DNA from: CAXXOZ01 sp963676435
GTDB taxonomy: Bacteria; Bacillota; Clostridia; Lachnospirales; Lachnospiraceae
Assembly: GCA_963676435.2 (NCBI GenBank)
Contig: CAXXOZ010000018.1
Coordinates: 428,407-492,406 of the forward strand
Direction: 5' to 3'
Length of the DNA stretch: 64,000 bases
Shown: one piece after another, positions 55,314 through 63,015 of the stretch
How positions within the stretch are numbered: the first letter of the stretch is position 1
How the letters are laid out: each line of letters starts with the position of its first letter
Program-made: the position numbers and the translations under genes
The notes under the pieces: model-generated
The model's database searches: none
The model's input: the letters and a program-made list of their open reading frames with translations, nothing else
What the model was told of the DNA's origin: nothing

Positions 55314-55351
55314 AGTAGCGATGAAGCTAAGAACTCATCAGCTACTTTTTT
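55314..55351 (+). terminator. Leader hairpin with T run (attenuator candidate)
   Basis: AGTAGC-GATGA pairs with TCATC-A-GCTACT, then six T, only 4 bp before the aminotransferase ribosome site. In the leader of the operon it may act as an attenuator. Confidence 0.6.
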
Positions 55352-55367
55352 AATAGGAGGCAAAGAA

Positions 55368-56693
55368 ATGACAGGTGAAGAAATCAAAAAAATTTCCAAG
55401 GAATACAATTTACAGTCTTGGAGCAAACAAAGAAATATAAATCCTATTCCAATAGAAAAAGCAGATAACATTTATTTTTGGGATTATGATGGTAATAGAT
55501 ATACTGATATGTCATCCCAATTAGTAAACTTAAATCTAGGATTTGGAAATAAAGAAATTAACGAGGCAATAAAAGAACAGGTTGATAAATATTGTTTTAT
55601 AGGACCTTCATACGGAAGTGAGCCAAGAGCAAAACTTGCTAAAAAAATTATAGATCTTATGCCAGATAACATGGGTAAAGTATTTTTTACAAATGCAGGA
55701 GCGGAAGCAAATGAAAATGCAGTAAAAATGGCAAGAATGTTTACAGGCAAAAATAAAATTTTTAGTAGATACAGAAGTTATCATGGTTCATCATTTGGAG
55801 CAGGTAATCTTACAGGAGAACCAAGAAGACTTCCGTTAGAACCAGGTGTTCCAGGATTTATAAAATTCTTTGATCCTTATGTTTACAGAGAAGTGATTGA
55901 CTTTGACTCAGAAGAGGATGCTACAAAATATTATATAGCAAAACTAAAAGAACAGATTGAATACGAAGGCTCACATACAATTGCAGCTATAGTATTAGAA
56001 ACAATAACAGGCTCAAACGGTATAATCATTCCACCAAAAGGTTACTTACCTGGAGTAAGAAAACTTTGTGATGAATTTGGAATATTAATGATATGTGATG
56101 AAGTAATGACAGGATGGTGTAGAACTGGGAAAATGTTTGGATTTGAACATTTTGATATAGAACCTGACATAGTTACATTTGCAAAAGGAGTTACATGTGG
56201 ATACACACCACTTGGTGGAGTAGTCGTAAGCAAGGAAATCGCAGAGTACTTTAATGATAACTTATTATCTTGTGGATTAACATACAGTGGACATCCTTTA
56301 TCATGTGCAGCAGGTGTGGCAAGTGTAGAGTATTATGAAAAAGCAAATGTATTAGATAATGTAAATGAAGTTGGCAAACTACTTGGTGAAAAACTTGAAG
56401 AAATGAAGTCAAAATACAATTGTGTTGGAGATGTTAGATACATTGGATTGTTTTCAGGAGTAGAACTTGTAAAAAGCAAGCAAACAAAAGAAGCTTTAGT
56501 ACAATATGGAAAAGATCCAGAAGGAATAATGGGTAAAATTCTAAGTATGTTAAAAGAAAGAAAATTTTTCACATATTCACATGAAAATGTAGTGATAATA
56601 GCTCCGCCACTTATTATTACAAAAGAGCAGTTAAGTGAAGAGTTAGAAAAATTAGATGAAGTTTTAGCTATAGTAGATAAAGAGATACTGTGA
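55368..56693 (+). CDS. Class III aminotransferase (likely beta-alanine:2-oxoglutarate)
   Basis: 441 residues, PLP fold type I. PLP lysine in TFAKGVTCGYTPLGGV, cofactor site FFTNAGAEANENAVKMARMF, Asp pair LMICDEVMTGWCRTG, and the substrate region GLTYSGHPLSCAAG. It is followed 10 bp later by an iron-type alcohol dehydrogenase and then by pyrimidine genes. That order matches pathways in which beta-alanine from pyrimidine breakdown is converted to malonate semialdehyde, then to 3-hydroxypropionate. Beta-alanine is therefore the most likely substrate, but other omega-amino acids are possible. AATAGGAGGCAAAGAA before ATG. Confidence 0.85.
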   Translation: MTGEEIKKISKEYNLQSWSKQRNINPIPIEKADNIYFWDYDGNRYTDMSSQLVNLNLGFGNKEINEAIKEQVDKYCFIGPSYGSEPRAKLAKKIIDLMPDNMGKVFFTNAGAEANENAVKMARMFTGKNKIFSRYRSYHGSSFGAGNLTGEPRRLPLEPGVPGFIKFFDPYVYREVIDFDSEEDATKYYIAKLKEQIEYEGSHTIAAIVLETITGSNGIIIPPKGYLPGVRKLCDEFGILMICDEVMTGWCRTGKMFGFEHFDIEPDIVTFAKGVTCGYTPLGGVVVSKEIAEYFNDNLLSCGLTYSGHPLSCAAGVASVEYYEKANVLDNVNEVGKLLGEKLEEMKSKYNCVGDVRYIGLFSGVELVKSKQTKEALVQYGKDPEGIMGKILSMLKERKFFTYSHENVVIIAPPLIITKEQLSEELEKLDEVLAIVDKEIL

Positions 56694-56703
56694 GGTTATA
56701 AAA

Positions 56704-57858
56704 ATGGCATATAAATTTAAACTTCCTGGAATGACAGTTTTTGGAAAAAATGCATTGCCAGATAGTGAAGAAAATATAAAAGAGTTTGGTAAAAAAGCAT
56801 TTATTGTAACAGGAAAAATCATAACAAAAAGTGGAGTATTAAAGATATTAACTAACCTTCTAGATGAGTGGGAAATCTCTTATGAAGTATTCAATGAAAT
56901 TCTTGGAGAACCTACAGATGAAATGATAGAAGAAGGAGTAAAGAAATATAAAGAGTCACAAAGTGATTTTATAATCGCTATAGGAGGAGGAAGTCCTTTA
57001 GACAGTGCAAAAGCAATAGCATGTATGAGTGTTTTACCAGGAAGCATAGCAGATTATCTTGGTAAAGAGATAAAAGGAGATTTTCCACCAATGGTATTAA
57101 TACCAACTACATCAGGAACTGGATCTGAAGCAACAAAATTTACAATCATTACAGATACCAAGAAAGATGTAAAAATGTTATTGAAAGGTGACGATTTAAT
57201 ACCAGATTTAGCTATACTAGATTCAAGACTTACACATTCAGCACCAAAGTCAATAACTGCAGCAACAGGTATGGACGCACTTACACATGCAGTTGAATCA
57301 TATACATCCAGAAAAGGAAATGCATTTACAGATGTGTATGCCATATCAGCGATAAAAAGGATTTTTAAATATTTACCTGAGGCATATAAGGATGGAAATG
57401 ATGAAAAGGCGAGAGAAGAGCTAGCCATTGCAGCATATGAAGCAGGAGTATGTATAAACAATGCATCAGTAACTTTAGTGCATGGAATGAGCAGACCTAT
57501 AGGAGCATTATTTCATGTTCCCCACGGAATATCAAATGCAATGCTGATATATGAATGTTTAAACTACGTAGCAGATGCTTGTTTCGATAAATTTGGAGAG
57601 ATTGCAAAGGAAATCGGAGTGGCAAATGTTAAAGATAATGATGAAGTGGCAGCAGGAAAGTTTTTAAAAGCCCTGAAAGATTTATGCAAAACATGTGAAA
57701 TTCCAACACTTGAAGAATATGGTATAGAAAAGCAAGAGTTTGATGAAAAATCAGTAAAGATGGCAACAGATGCAATAGCAAGTGGAAGTCCATCAAACAC
57801 TATTAAAGAAGTTAATGAAGAAGATTTATTAAAAATATATAAACAGTTATGGAAATAA
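56704..57858 (+). CDS. Iron-type alcohol dehydrogenase (likely malonate semialdehyde reductase)
   Basis: 384 residues of the group III metal-dependent alcohol dehydrogenases. NAD(P) site: FIIAIGGGSPLDSAKAIACM and IPTTSGTGSEATKFTIITD; metal ligands Asp/His in DALTHAVESY and HGMSRPIGALFHVPHGISNA. Stands directly after the aminotransferase and before a terminator, so both form a two-gene unit. In beta-alanine catabolism such enzymes reduce malonate semialdehyde to 3-hydroxypropionate, which fits well and regenerates NAD; the assignment is by context. Confidence 0.85.
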   Translation: MAYKFKLPGMTVFGKNALPDSEENIKEFGKKAFIVTGKIITKSGVLKILTNLLDEWEISYEVFNEILGEPTDEMIEEGVKKYKESQSDFIIAIGGGSPLDSAKAIACMSVLPGSIADYLGKEIKGDFPPMVLIPTTSGTGSEATKFTIITDTKKDVKMLLKGDDLIPDLAILDSRLTHSAPKSITAATGMDALTHAVESYTSRKGNAFTDVYAISAIKRIFKYLPEAYKDGNDEKAREELAIAAYEAGVCINNASVTLVHGMSRPIGALFHVPHGISNAMLIYECLNYVADACFDKFGEIAKEIGVANVKDNDEVAAGKFLKALKDLCKTCEIPTLEEYGIEKQEFDEKSVKMATDAIASGSPSNTIKEVNEEDLLKIYKQLWK

Positions 57859-57871
57859 TTATTAAAGTTTA

Positions 57872-57908
57872 CAAGGGCGTAAAGTTTTTACTTTGCGCCC
57901 TTGCGTTT
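57872..57908 (+). terminator. Terminator after the dehydrogenase
   Basis: CAAGGGCGTAAAG pairs with CTTTGCGCCCTTG (one extra base), loop TTTTTA, then CGTTTTT. Likely partial, since the ABC genes follow closely. Confidence 0.8.
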
Positions 57909-57928
57909 TTGAAAAGGAGGAATATAGG

Positions 57929-58766
57929 ATGGCTGATATAAATGAAAGACTGGATGAAGAATTTGAACACAAAGATTATGGGAAAAACAGAATAGTACCA
58001 ACAGAAATAAAAATTGACAACTTAAATGTAAGTTTTCCTGATAAAGATGGTGGAGATCCAGTTATTGCTCTATCCAATGTTAGTCTGGATATTAAGCAAG
58101 GAGAATTTATTTCACTTGTAGGACCTTCTGGATGTGGGAAAACAACACTTTTAAGAACAATTGCTGATTTACAGCAAGCAACATCAGGAAGCATTATGGT
58201 TAGGGGTCAAACTCCTAGAGATATAAGATTACAAAAGAAATATGGAATAGTTTTCCAATCACCAGTTTTATATGAATGGAGAACAGTAAGAAGAAATGTA
58301 TGTATGCCTATGGAAATAATGGGAATGTCAAAAAAAGAAAGAACTGCAAGAGTTACTAAAATGTTAGAGCTAGTAGGACTTATGGATTTTGGAAAGAATT
58401 ATCCTCATGAATTAAGTGGAGGTATGCAGCAAAGAGTAAATATAGCTAGGGCATTAGCTATAAAACCAGAAATTCTTTTAATGGATGAACCTTTTTCAGC
58501 ATTAGATGAATTTACAAAAGAAAAACTACATGAAGATGTACAAAGAATTTGGTGGAAAACAAACAAAACAATCTTGTTTGTAACTCATAACATTCAGGAA
58601 GCGGTGTTCTTGTCAACTAGAGTAGTAAGTATTATCACCTCATCCAGGAAGAGTTTCAGCAATTATTGATATAGACCTTCCTAGACCAAGAACAATTGAA
58701 ATGAAAGAAACCCCTGAATTTAATGCACTTGTTTCAAAAGTGAGGAACAGTTTCGAGGGGGTGTAA
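57929..58766 (+). pseudogene. ABC transporter ATPase (nitrate/taurine/pyrimidine type), frameshifted
   Basis: ATPase of a NMT1/THI5-class importer, 279 residues if intact. Walker A GPSGCGKTTLLRTIA, signature ELSGGMQQRVNIARALA, Walker B LLMDEPFSALDEFT and H-loop VTHNIQEAVFLSTR. After that, one surplus base near 58640 breaks IITS from PGRVSAIIDIDLPRPRT, whose frame runs to TAA 58764-58766 just before the permease. Only the last 45 residues are affected, so the ATPase core could still form. AAAAGGAGGAATATAGG before ATG 57929. First of four transporter genes. Confidence 0.85.
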
Positions 58767-58769
58767 GAA

Positions 58770-59583
58770 ATGGAAAAGATAAAAAAAGCGTTATCCTCAA
58801 AATACATGGTTACCATTGTTTGGGTGATTGGAATAATAATAGTATGGGAAATCGGAGGCATTTGTGGTAGCAGGAACAAAAAGATCCCCAGAAAATGTAT
58901 TACCACACCTAACACAGATTATAGAATCGATATTTAGTAAGAATTTAGTAAATGGTTCTCAAACTGCTTTTCAGATAGTTCTAAGTAATGCAGGTATAAC
59001 TCTTCTTAGAGCAGGAATAGGTTTTGTGATTGGAGCAGGAATAGGTTTTATATTAGCTTTATTGATGAATGTATTTTTACCGATAGAGAAAATTGTTTTT
59101 CCATACTTAATGATTATACAGATGATTCCGATTTTAGGAATGGCACCAATTGTACTGGCTATAACAAAAGACATAGATAAAAGTAGAATTGTAATTGCTG
59201 CAATATTAACATTCTATCCAGTAGCTACAAACACATTAGCAGGATTAAAAGCAGTTGCAAAAGAAAAGAAGGAATTAATGTATTCATTATCAGCCACACA
59301 GCTGCAAATACACAAAAAGTTATTGTTACCTTCTTGCATACCTTATTTTTTCACAGGTTTAAAGATATCAGCACCACTAGCTATTACAGCATCAATTCTT
59401 GTTGATACATTACAAGGTGGAGGCGGACTTGGAACAATGCTTTCACAATCTTTAAAACATGCAACGACAATATACATTTTCTGGCAGATAGTATTTTTAA
59501 GTGCAATAGTGGGTATTTTAAGTTTTTACCTAATGGCATTATTTGAAAAATTAGTTTCTCCATTAAGACATCAAAAAAAATAG
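58770..59583 (+). pseudogene. ABC transporter permease, frameshifted near the start
   Basis: Starts MEKIKKALSSKYMVTIVWVI at 58770 (GAGGGGGTGTAAGAA before it, coupled to the ATPase). One extra G at about 58855 (GGAGGCATTT for GGAGCATTT) shifts the frame; the correct frame reads FVVAGTKRSPENVLPHLTQI and continues to 59583 through LLRAGIGFVIGAGIGFILAL and the ATPase-contact loop MYSLSATQLQIHKKLLLPS. About 270 residues, six segments, the BPD_transp_1 type. Without correction, translation could restart at GTG 58864 but the first segment would be lost. Pairs with the permease at 59594. Confidence 0.85.
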
Positions 59584-59593
59584 GAGGTATAAA

Positions 59594-60403
59594 ATGTTTA
59601 CTAAAATTAAAAGAAGAATAAATAAAAACAAAATAACATCAATTTTATACCCAGTAGGCTTTGGTGTTTTAATATTCATTTTATGGCAGACACAGGTTAT
59701 ACATATGATTACAGGAGCAGACACATTTACACTTCCATTACCATCAAGAATTGGGAAGATAATATTTGAAAATATTTCAACAATAATGAGTAATGTAAAT
59801 GCAACATTGATAGTAGCGATAGGTGGCCTTTTAGCTGGATCGATTTTAGGATACATACTTGCTATTATAGCAACTGTATTTCCTAAATGGGGAATTGGAG
59901 GTTTAAGTATTTCATCTGCATTAAGTGCAGTACCAATTATAGCTATTGCGCCAATACTTAATAACTTAACCAAAGGTTTTTCAGATGATCCAAATATTCG
60001 TAGTATGTTTGCGAAAATGCTGGTAGTTATGATTACCTGTACTGTGTCAATGAGTGTAAATGCTTTTAGAGGATTTAGAGAATTAAAACCATACTCAGAA
60101 GATTTAATGAGTTCATATGCAGCAAATAAACTAACAGTATTTTTAAAACTAAGAATACCAAATAGCATTCCATATATATTTACAGCTTTAAGAGTAAGTG
60201 TTCCAGCAAGTGTCATTAGTGCACTGGTAAGTGAATATTTTGCTGAATATATTATAGGAGTAGGAAGACAAATTAGAGAAAATATCGTACTAGCCCAATA
60301 CTCAACTGCATGGGCATATATAGCAGCAGCATGCATCATAGGTATTGCAATGTACGGAGTGTTAATGATTTTTGAGAATATTTTGTTGAAAGGAAGACGA
60401 TAG
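59594..60403 (+). CDS. ABC transporter permease, second subunit
   Basis: 269 residues with six membrane segments, intact. The ATPase-contact EAA-type loop is MSSYAANKLTVFLKLRIPNS, and STIMSNVNATLIVAIGGLLA and ALRVSVPASVISALVSEYFA are typical of the family. AATAGGAGGTATAAA before ATG. Two unlike permeases with one ATPase is usual for pyrimidine- or thiamine-precursor-type importers of this class. Confidence 0.88.
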   Translation: MFTKIKRRINKNKITSILYPVGFGVLIFILWQTQVIHMITGADTFTLPLPSRIGKIIFENISTIMSNVNATLIVAIGGLLAGSILGYILAIIATVFPKWGIGGLSISSALSAVPIIAIAPILNNLTKGFSDDPNIRSMFAKMLVVMITCTVSMSVNAFRGFRELKPYSEDLMSSYAANKLTVFLKLRIPNSIPYIFTALRVSVPASVISALVSEYFAEYIIGVGRQIRENIVLAQYSTAWAYIAAACIIGIAMYGVLMIFENILLKGRR

Positions 60404-60454
60404 TCAATATTCAACTTAATATATAGATTCATCGAAAAGAAGGAGGATTTTAAA

Positions 60455-61555
60455 ATGAAGAAATTTAAAAAAGTATGCGCGATAATAGCTAGTTGCGCAA
60501 TAACAGCAGCTTCTTTAGCTGCATGTGGAAGCGAAGAAACAACAGATGCAGGTATGTATTACGATGCGACAGCAAGTGTTGAAAGTATTATTGAAGATGC
60601 ATCAGCACAAGGAAAAGTAGGTAACTGGGGACTTGGAAATGAATATGAAGTTCAGGCTTTATTAACAAAATATGGTCTTGATACATCATACTTAAGTCAG
60701 GCATTCGATATGGATGGTTTTGATGATGATTCAATCCTTTTAGCATCTGCGATGACTTACAATGAATTAGGATTAGTTATGAATGACTATGATGGAGCTT
60801 ATGGATATGGAGATTCAGTAAACTGGATTGACATGAATGATGAAGGTGTTGCTATGCTTGAAGACAACTTATTCTGTACAAAAGCATTTGCTGAAGAAAA
60901 CCCAAACACTGTAAAAGCTTTTATATATGCATCAATGCTTGGATGGGCTTATGCTTGTGAAAACCCAGAAGAAGCAGCAGAAATCGTATATAGCTATGGA
61001 TCATCAGTATCAAGTGAACATCAGGCATACATGGCAAATGAAGTTAAAAAACTAGTTGAAACTGACACAGAAGGAAACGCAGTAAGTGACTATGGATTAA
61101 TGGATGAAGCTGCATTATCACAGACTTTAGAACTTGCAAAAACATACATTCAGTTAGAAGATTCAACAGCAGCAGATACACTTGCAGCACTTACATTAGA
61201 TGATATCGTAGATTCTTCATTCTGGACAGAAGCAATGGCTTCAGAAGGTGACTTAGCAGCTCCTGAAAAAACAGATGTTTCAATTCAGTTAAAATGGTTA
61301 CCACAGGCTCAGTTCATGGGATACTATGTAGCATTAGCTAATGGATACTATGATGAAGTTGGTTTAAATGTAACTATTGTTCCAGGTGGTGGTGACATCG
61401 GTGAAACAACAGCTGTATACACAGAACAAGTAGACTTTGGTGTAACATGGGTATCAAACCTTATCGCAGCTAATGCTGGTGGAATGGACTTAGTAGAAGT
61501 TTCCCAGGTATTCCAGAGATCAGGACTTGTACTTGTTTACAAAATAAACGAATAG
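60455..61555 (+). CDS. NMT1/THI5-like substrate-binding lipoprotein, circularly permuted
   Basis: 366 residues, lipoprotein signal ending SLAACGSE (Cys24). Residues about 55-240 carry what is normally the second half of these binding proteins (KVGNWGLGNEYEVQALLTKY, MTYNELGLVM, AFAEENPNTVKAFIYASMLG, NPEEAAEIVYSYGSS). Residues about 270-365 carry the normal first half (VSIQLKWLPQAQFMGYYVAL, GYYDEVGLNVTIVPGGGDIG, VDFGVTWVSNLIAANAGG, VFQRSGLVLVYK), and the protein ends there. The usual first strand therefore comes last, joined by a linker EGDLAAPEKTD. Both halves are present once, so the fold could be complete. A pyrimidine or its precursor is the likely ligand from context. AAGGAGGATTTTAAA before ATG. 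Confidence 0.88.
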   Translation: MKKFKKVCAIIASCAITAASLAACGSEETTDAGMYYDATASVESIIEDASAQGKVGNWGLGNEYEVQALLTKYGLDTSYLSQAFDMDGFDDDSILLASAMTYNELGLVMNDYDGAYGYGDSVNWIDMNDEGVAMLEDNLFCTKAFAEENPNTVKAFIYASMLGWAYACENPEEAAEIVYSYGSSVSSEHQAYMANEVKKLVETDTEGNAVSDYGLMDEAALSQTLELAKTYIQLEDSTAADTLAALTLDDIVDSSFWTEAMASEGDLAAPEKTDVSIQLKWLPQAQFMGYYVALANGYYDEVGLNVTIVPGGGDIGETTAVYTEQVDFGVTWVSNLIAANAGGMDLVEVSQVFQRSGLVLVYKINE

Positions 61556-61580
61556 TTTGACAAAATAATTTAATAAATTA

Positions 61581-61609
61581 TTTGTGGGTGCCTAAGTGGC
61601 ACCCACAAA
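61581..61609 (+). terminator. Strong hairpin after the binding protein gene
   Basis: TTTGTGGGTGCC and GGCACCCACAAA form a perfect 12-bp stem over TAAGT. No T run follows, so it may stabilise the upstream message or reduce readthrough rather than terminate fully. Confidence 0.7.
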
Positions 61610-61630
61610 TATAATAAAAGGAGGTAAATA

Positions 61631-62998
61631 ATGGATCTTTTAATTAAAAACGGAACCATAATAACTGAAACAGAAAGTTTTCTTGGAGATATAGGGATTG
61701 ATAAGGGTAAAATAGTATGCATTGGAAAGAATCTTGAATTAGAAGCTGATCAAATAGTAGATGCTAAAAATAAATATGTTCTTCCAGGTGCAATCGATGC
61801 ACATACTCATTTAGCAATGCCTTTCGGAGGAACAGTTTCAGCAGACTCATACCTCTCAGGAACAAGAGCAGCAGCATGTGGAGGGGTAACCACAGTTTTT
61901 GATTACCCAATGCAAAGAAAAGGTAGCACAATATTAGGAACAGTTAATACAAGAATGGAAATGTGCGATCCAGAAGCATGCGTAGATTATGCATTTCATT
62001 GTATCATTACAGATTTAAATGATGGAACAATATTAGATGAATTTCAAGATGCCGTTGATTTTGGCATAACAAGTTTTAAATGCTTTTTTGTATACAAAAA
62101 AGAGGGAATGATGGTTGATGATGGAACTTTTGTAAAAATATTATTAAAAGCAAAAGAAACTGGAGCAATAACAAACCTTCATGCAGAGAACCCAGATTTA
62201 ATAGATTTGTTTACAGAACAGTTTTTAAAAGAAGGAAAGACTTCTCCTTGGTATCACTATATGAGCAGACCAGAGTTTGTTGAAGCAGAGGCGGACAAAA
62301 GGGCAGTTCATTGGGCAAAATCTGTAGATGCACCACTTTACCTGGTACACATGGCAGACAAGGAAGGTTTAGAGGCTGCTATAGCAGCAAAAGATGAAGG
62401 GCATGAAATATATGTTGAAACATGTCCACAATATTTAGAATTCACAAGTGAAGTTTATAAAAGGGAAGACGGTAGAAATTTTGTTTGTTCACCACCAATA
62501 AAAGGTCAGGAAAGTCAAGATGCTCTTTGGGAAGCAGTAAGACTTGGAAAAATTGATACAGTAGCAACTGATCATTGTCCATTCCAAAGCTATGAAAAAG
62601 ACTGGGGAAAAGATGATTTTACAAAAATACCAAACGGTTGCGCAGGAATAGAAAATCTTTATCCATATATGCTTTCTGCGGCAAATCAGGGAAAAATTAC
62701 TTTTGAAAGAGCAGTACAGCTTTGTGCAGCAAACCCGGCAAAAATATTTGGATGTACACAAAAAGGTTCTTTAAGCGTAGGAAAAGACGCAGATATTGTA
62801 ATATACGATCCAGAAAAAGAGTTTACCATATCAGTAGATAATATGCACTCAGATTATGATCACACAATTTGGGAAGGTATAAAACTGAAAGGATATCCTG
62901 AACAAACATATGTAAGAGGAAATCTTGTATATGATAAAGGAGAATTTGTTGGGAAACCTGGTTTTGGAGAGTTTGTAAAGAGGGAACCTAAAAAATAA
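61631..62998 (+). CDS. hydA: Dihydropyrimidinase (hydantoinase)
   Basis: 455 residues. Cyclic amidohydrolase that opens dihydrouracil or dihydrothymine to N-carbamoyl-beta-alanine. Metal ligands: HTH in VLPGAIDAHTHLAMPFGG, the carboxylated lysine in FGITSFKCFFVYK, His in NLHAENPDL and PLYLVHMADKEG, and Asp in VATDHCPFQSY. AAAGGAGGTAAATA before ATG. Stands between the importer and the dihydropyrimidine dehydrogenase, the normal pathway pair; D-hydantoinases have the same motifs, but context decides. Confidence 0.92.
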   Translation: MDLLIKNGTIITETESFLGDIGIDKGKIVCIGKNLELEADQIVDAKNKYVLPGAIDAHTHLAMPFGGTVSADSYLSGTRAAACGGVTTVFDYPMQRKGSTILGTVNTRMEMCDPEACVDYAFHCIITDLNDGTILDEFQDAVDFGITSFKCFFVYKKEGMMVDDGTFVKILLKAKETGAITNLHAENPDLIDLFTEQFLKEGKTSPWYHYMSRPEFVEAEADKRAVHWAKSVDAPLYLVHMADKEGLEAAIAAKDEGHEIYVETCPQYLEFTSEVYKREDGRNFVCSPPIKGQESQDALWEAVRLGKIDTVATDHCPFQSYEKDWGKDDFTKIPNGCAGIENLYPYMLSAANQGKITFERAVQLCAANPAKIFGCTQKGSLSVGKDADIVIYDPEKEFTISVDNMHSDYDHTIWEGIKLKGYPEQTYVRGNLVYDKGEFVGKPGFGEFVKREPKK

Positions 62999-63015
62999 GT
63001 TTTGGAGTTGATATT

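Noticed and set aside
59563..60432. 289-codon minus-strand open frame
   Set aside because: Exact antisense of the intact permease at 59594; no ribosome site and membrane-like only because the complement of hydrophobic codons is.
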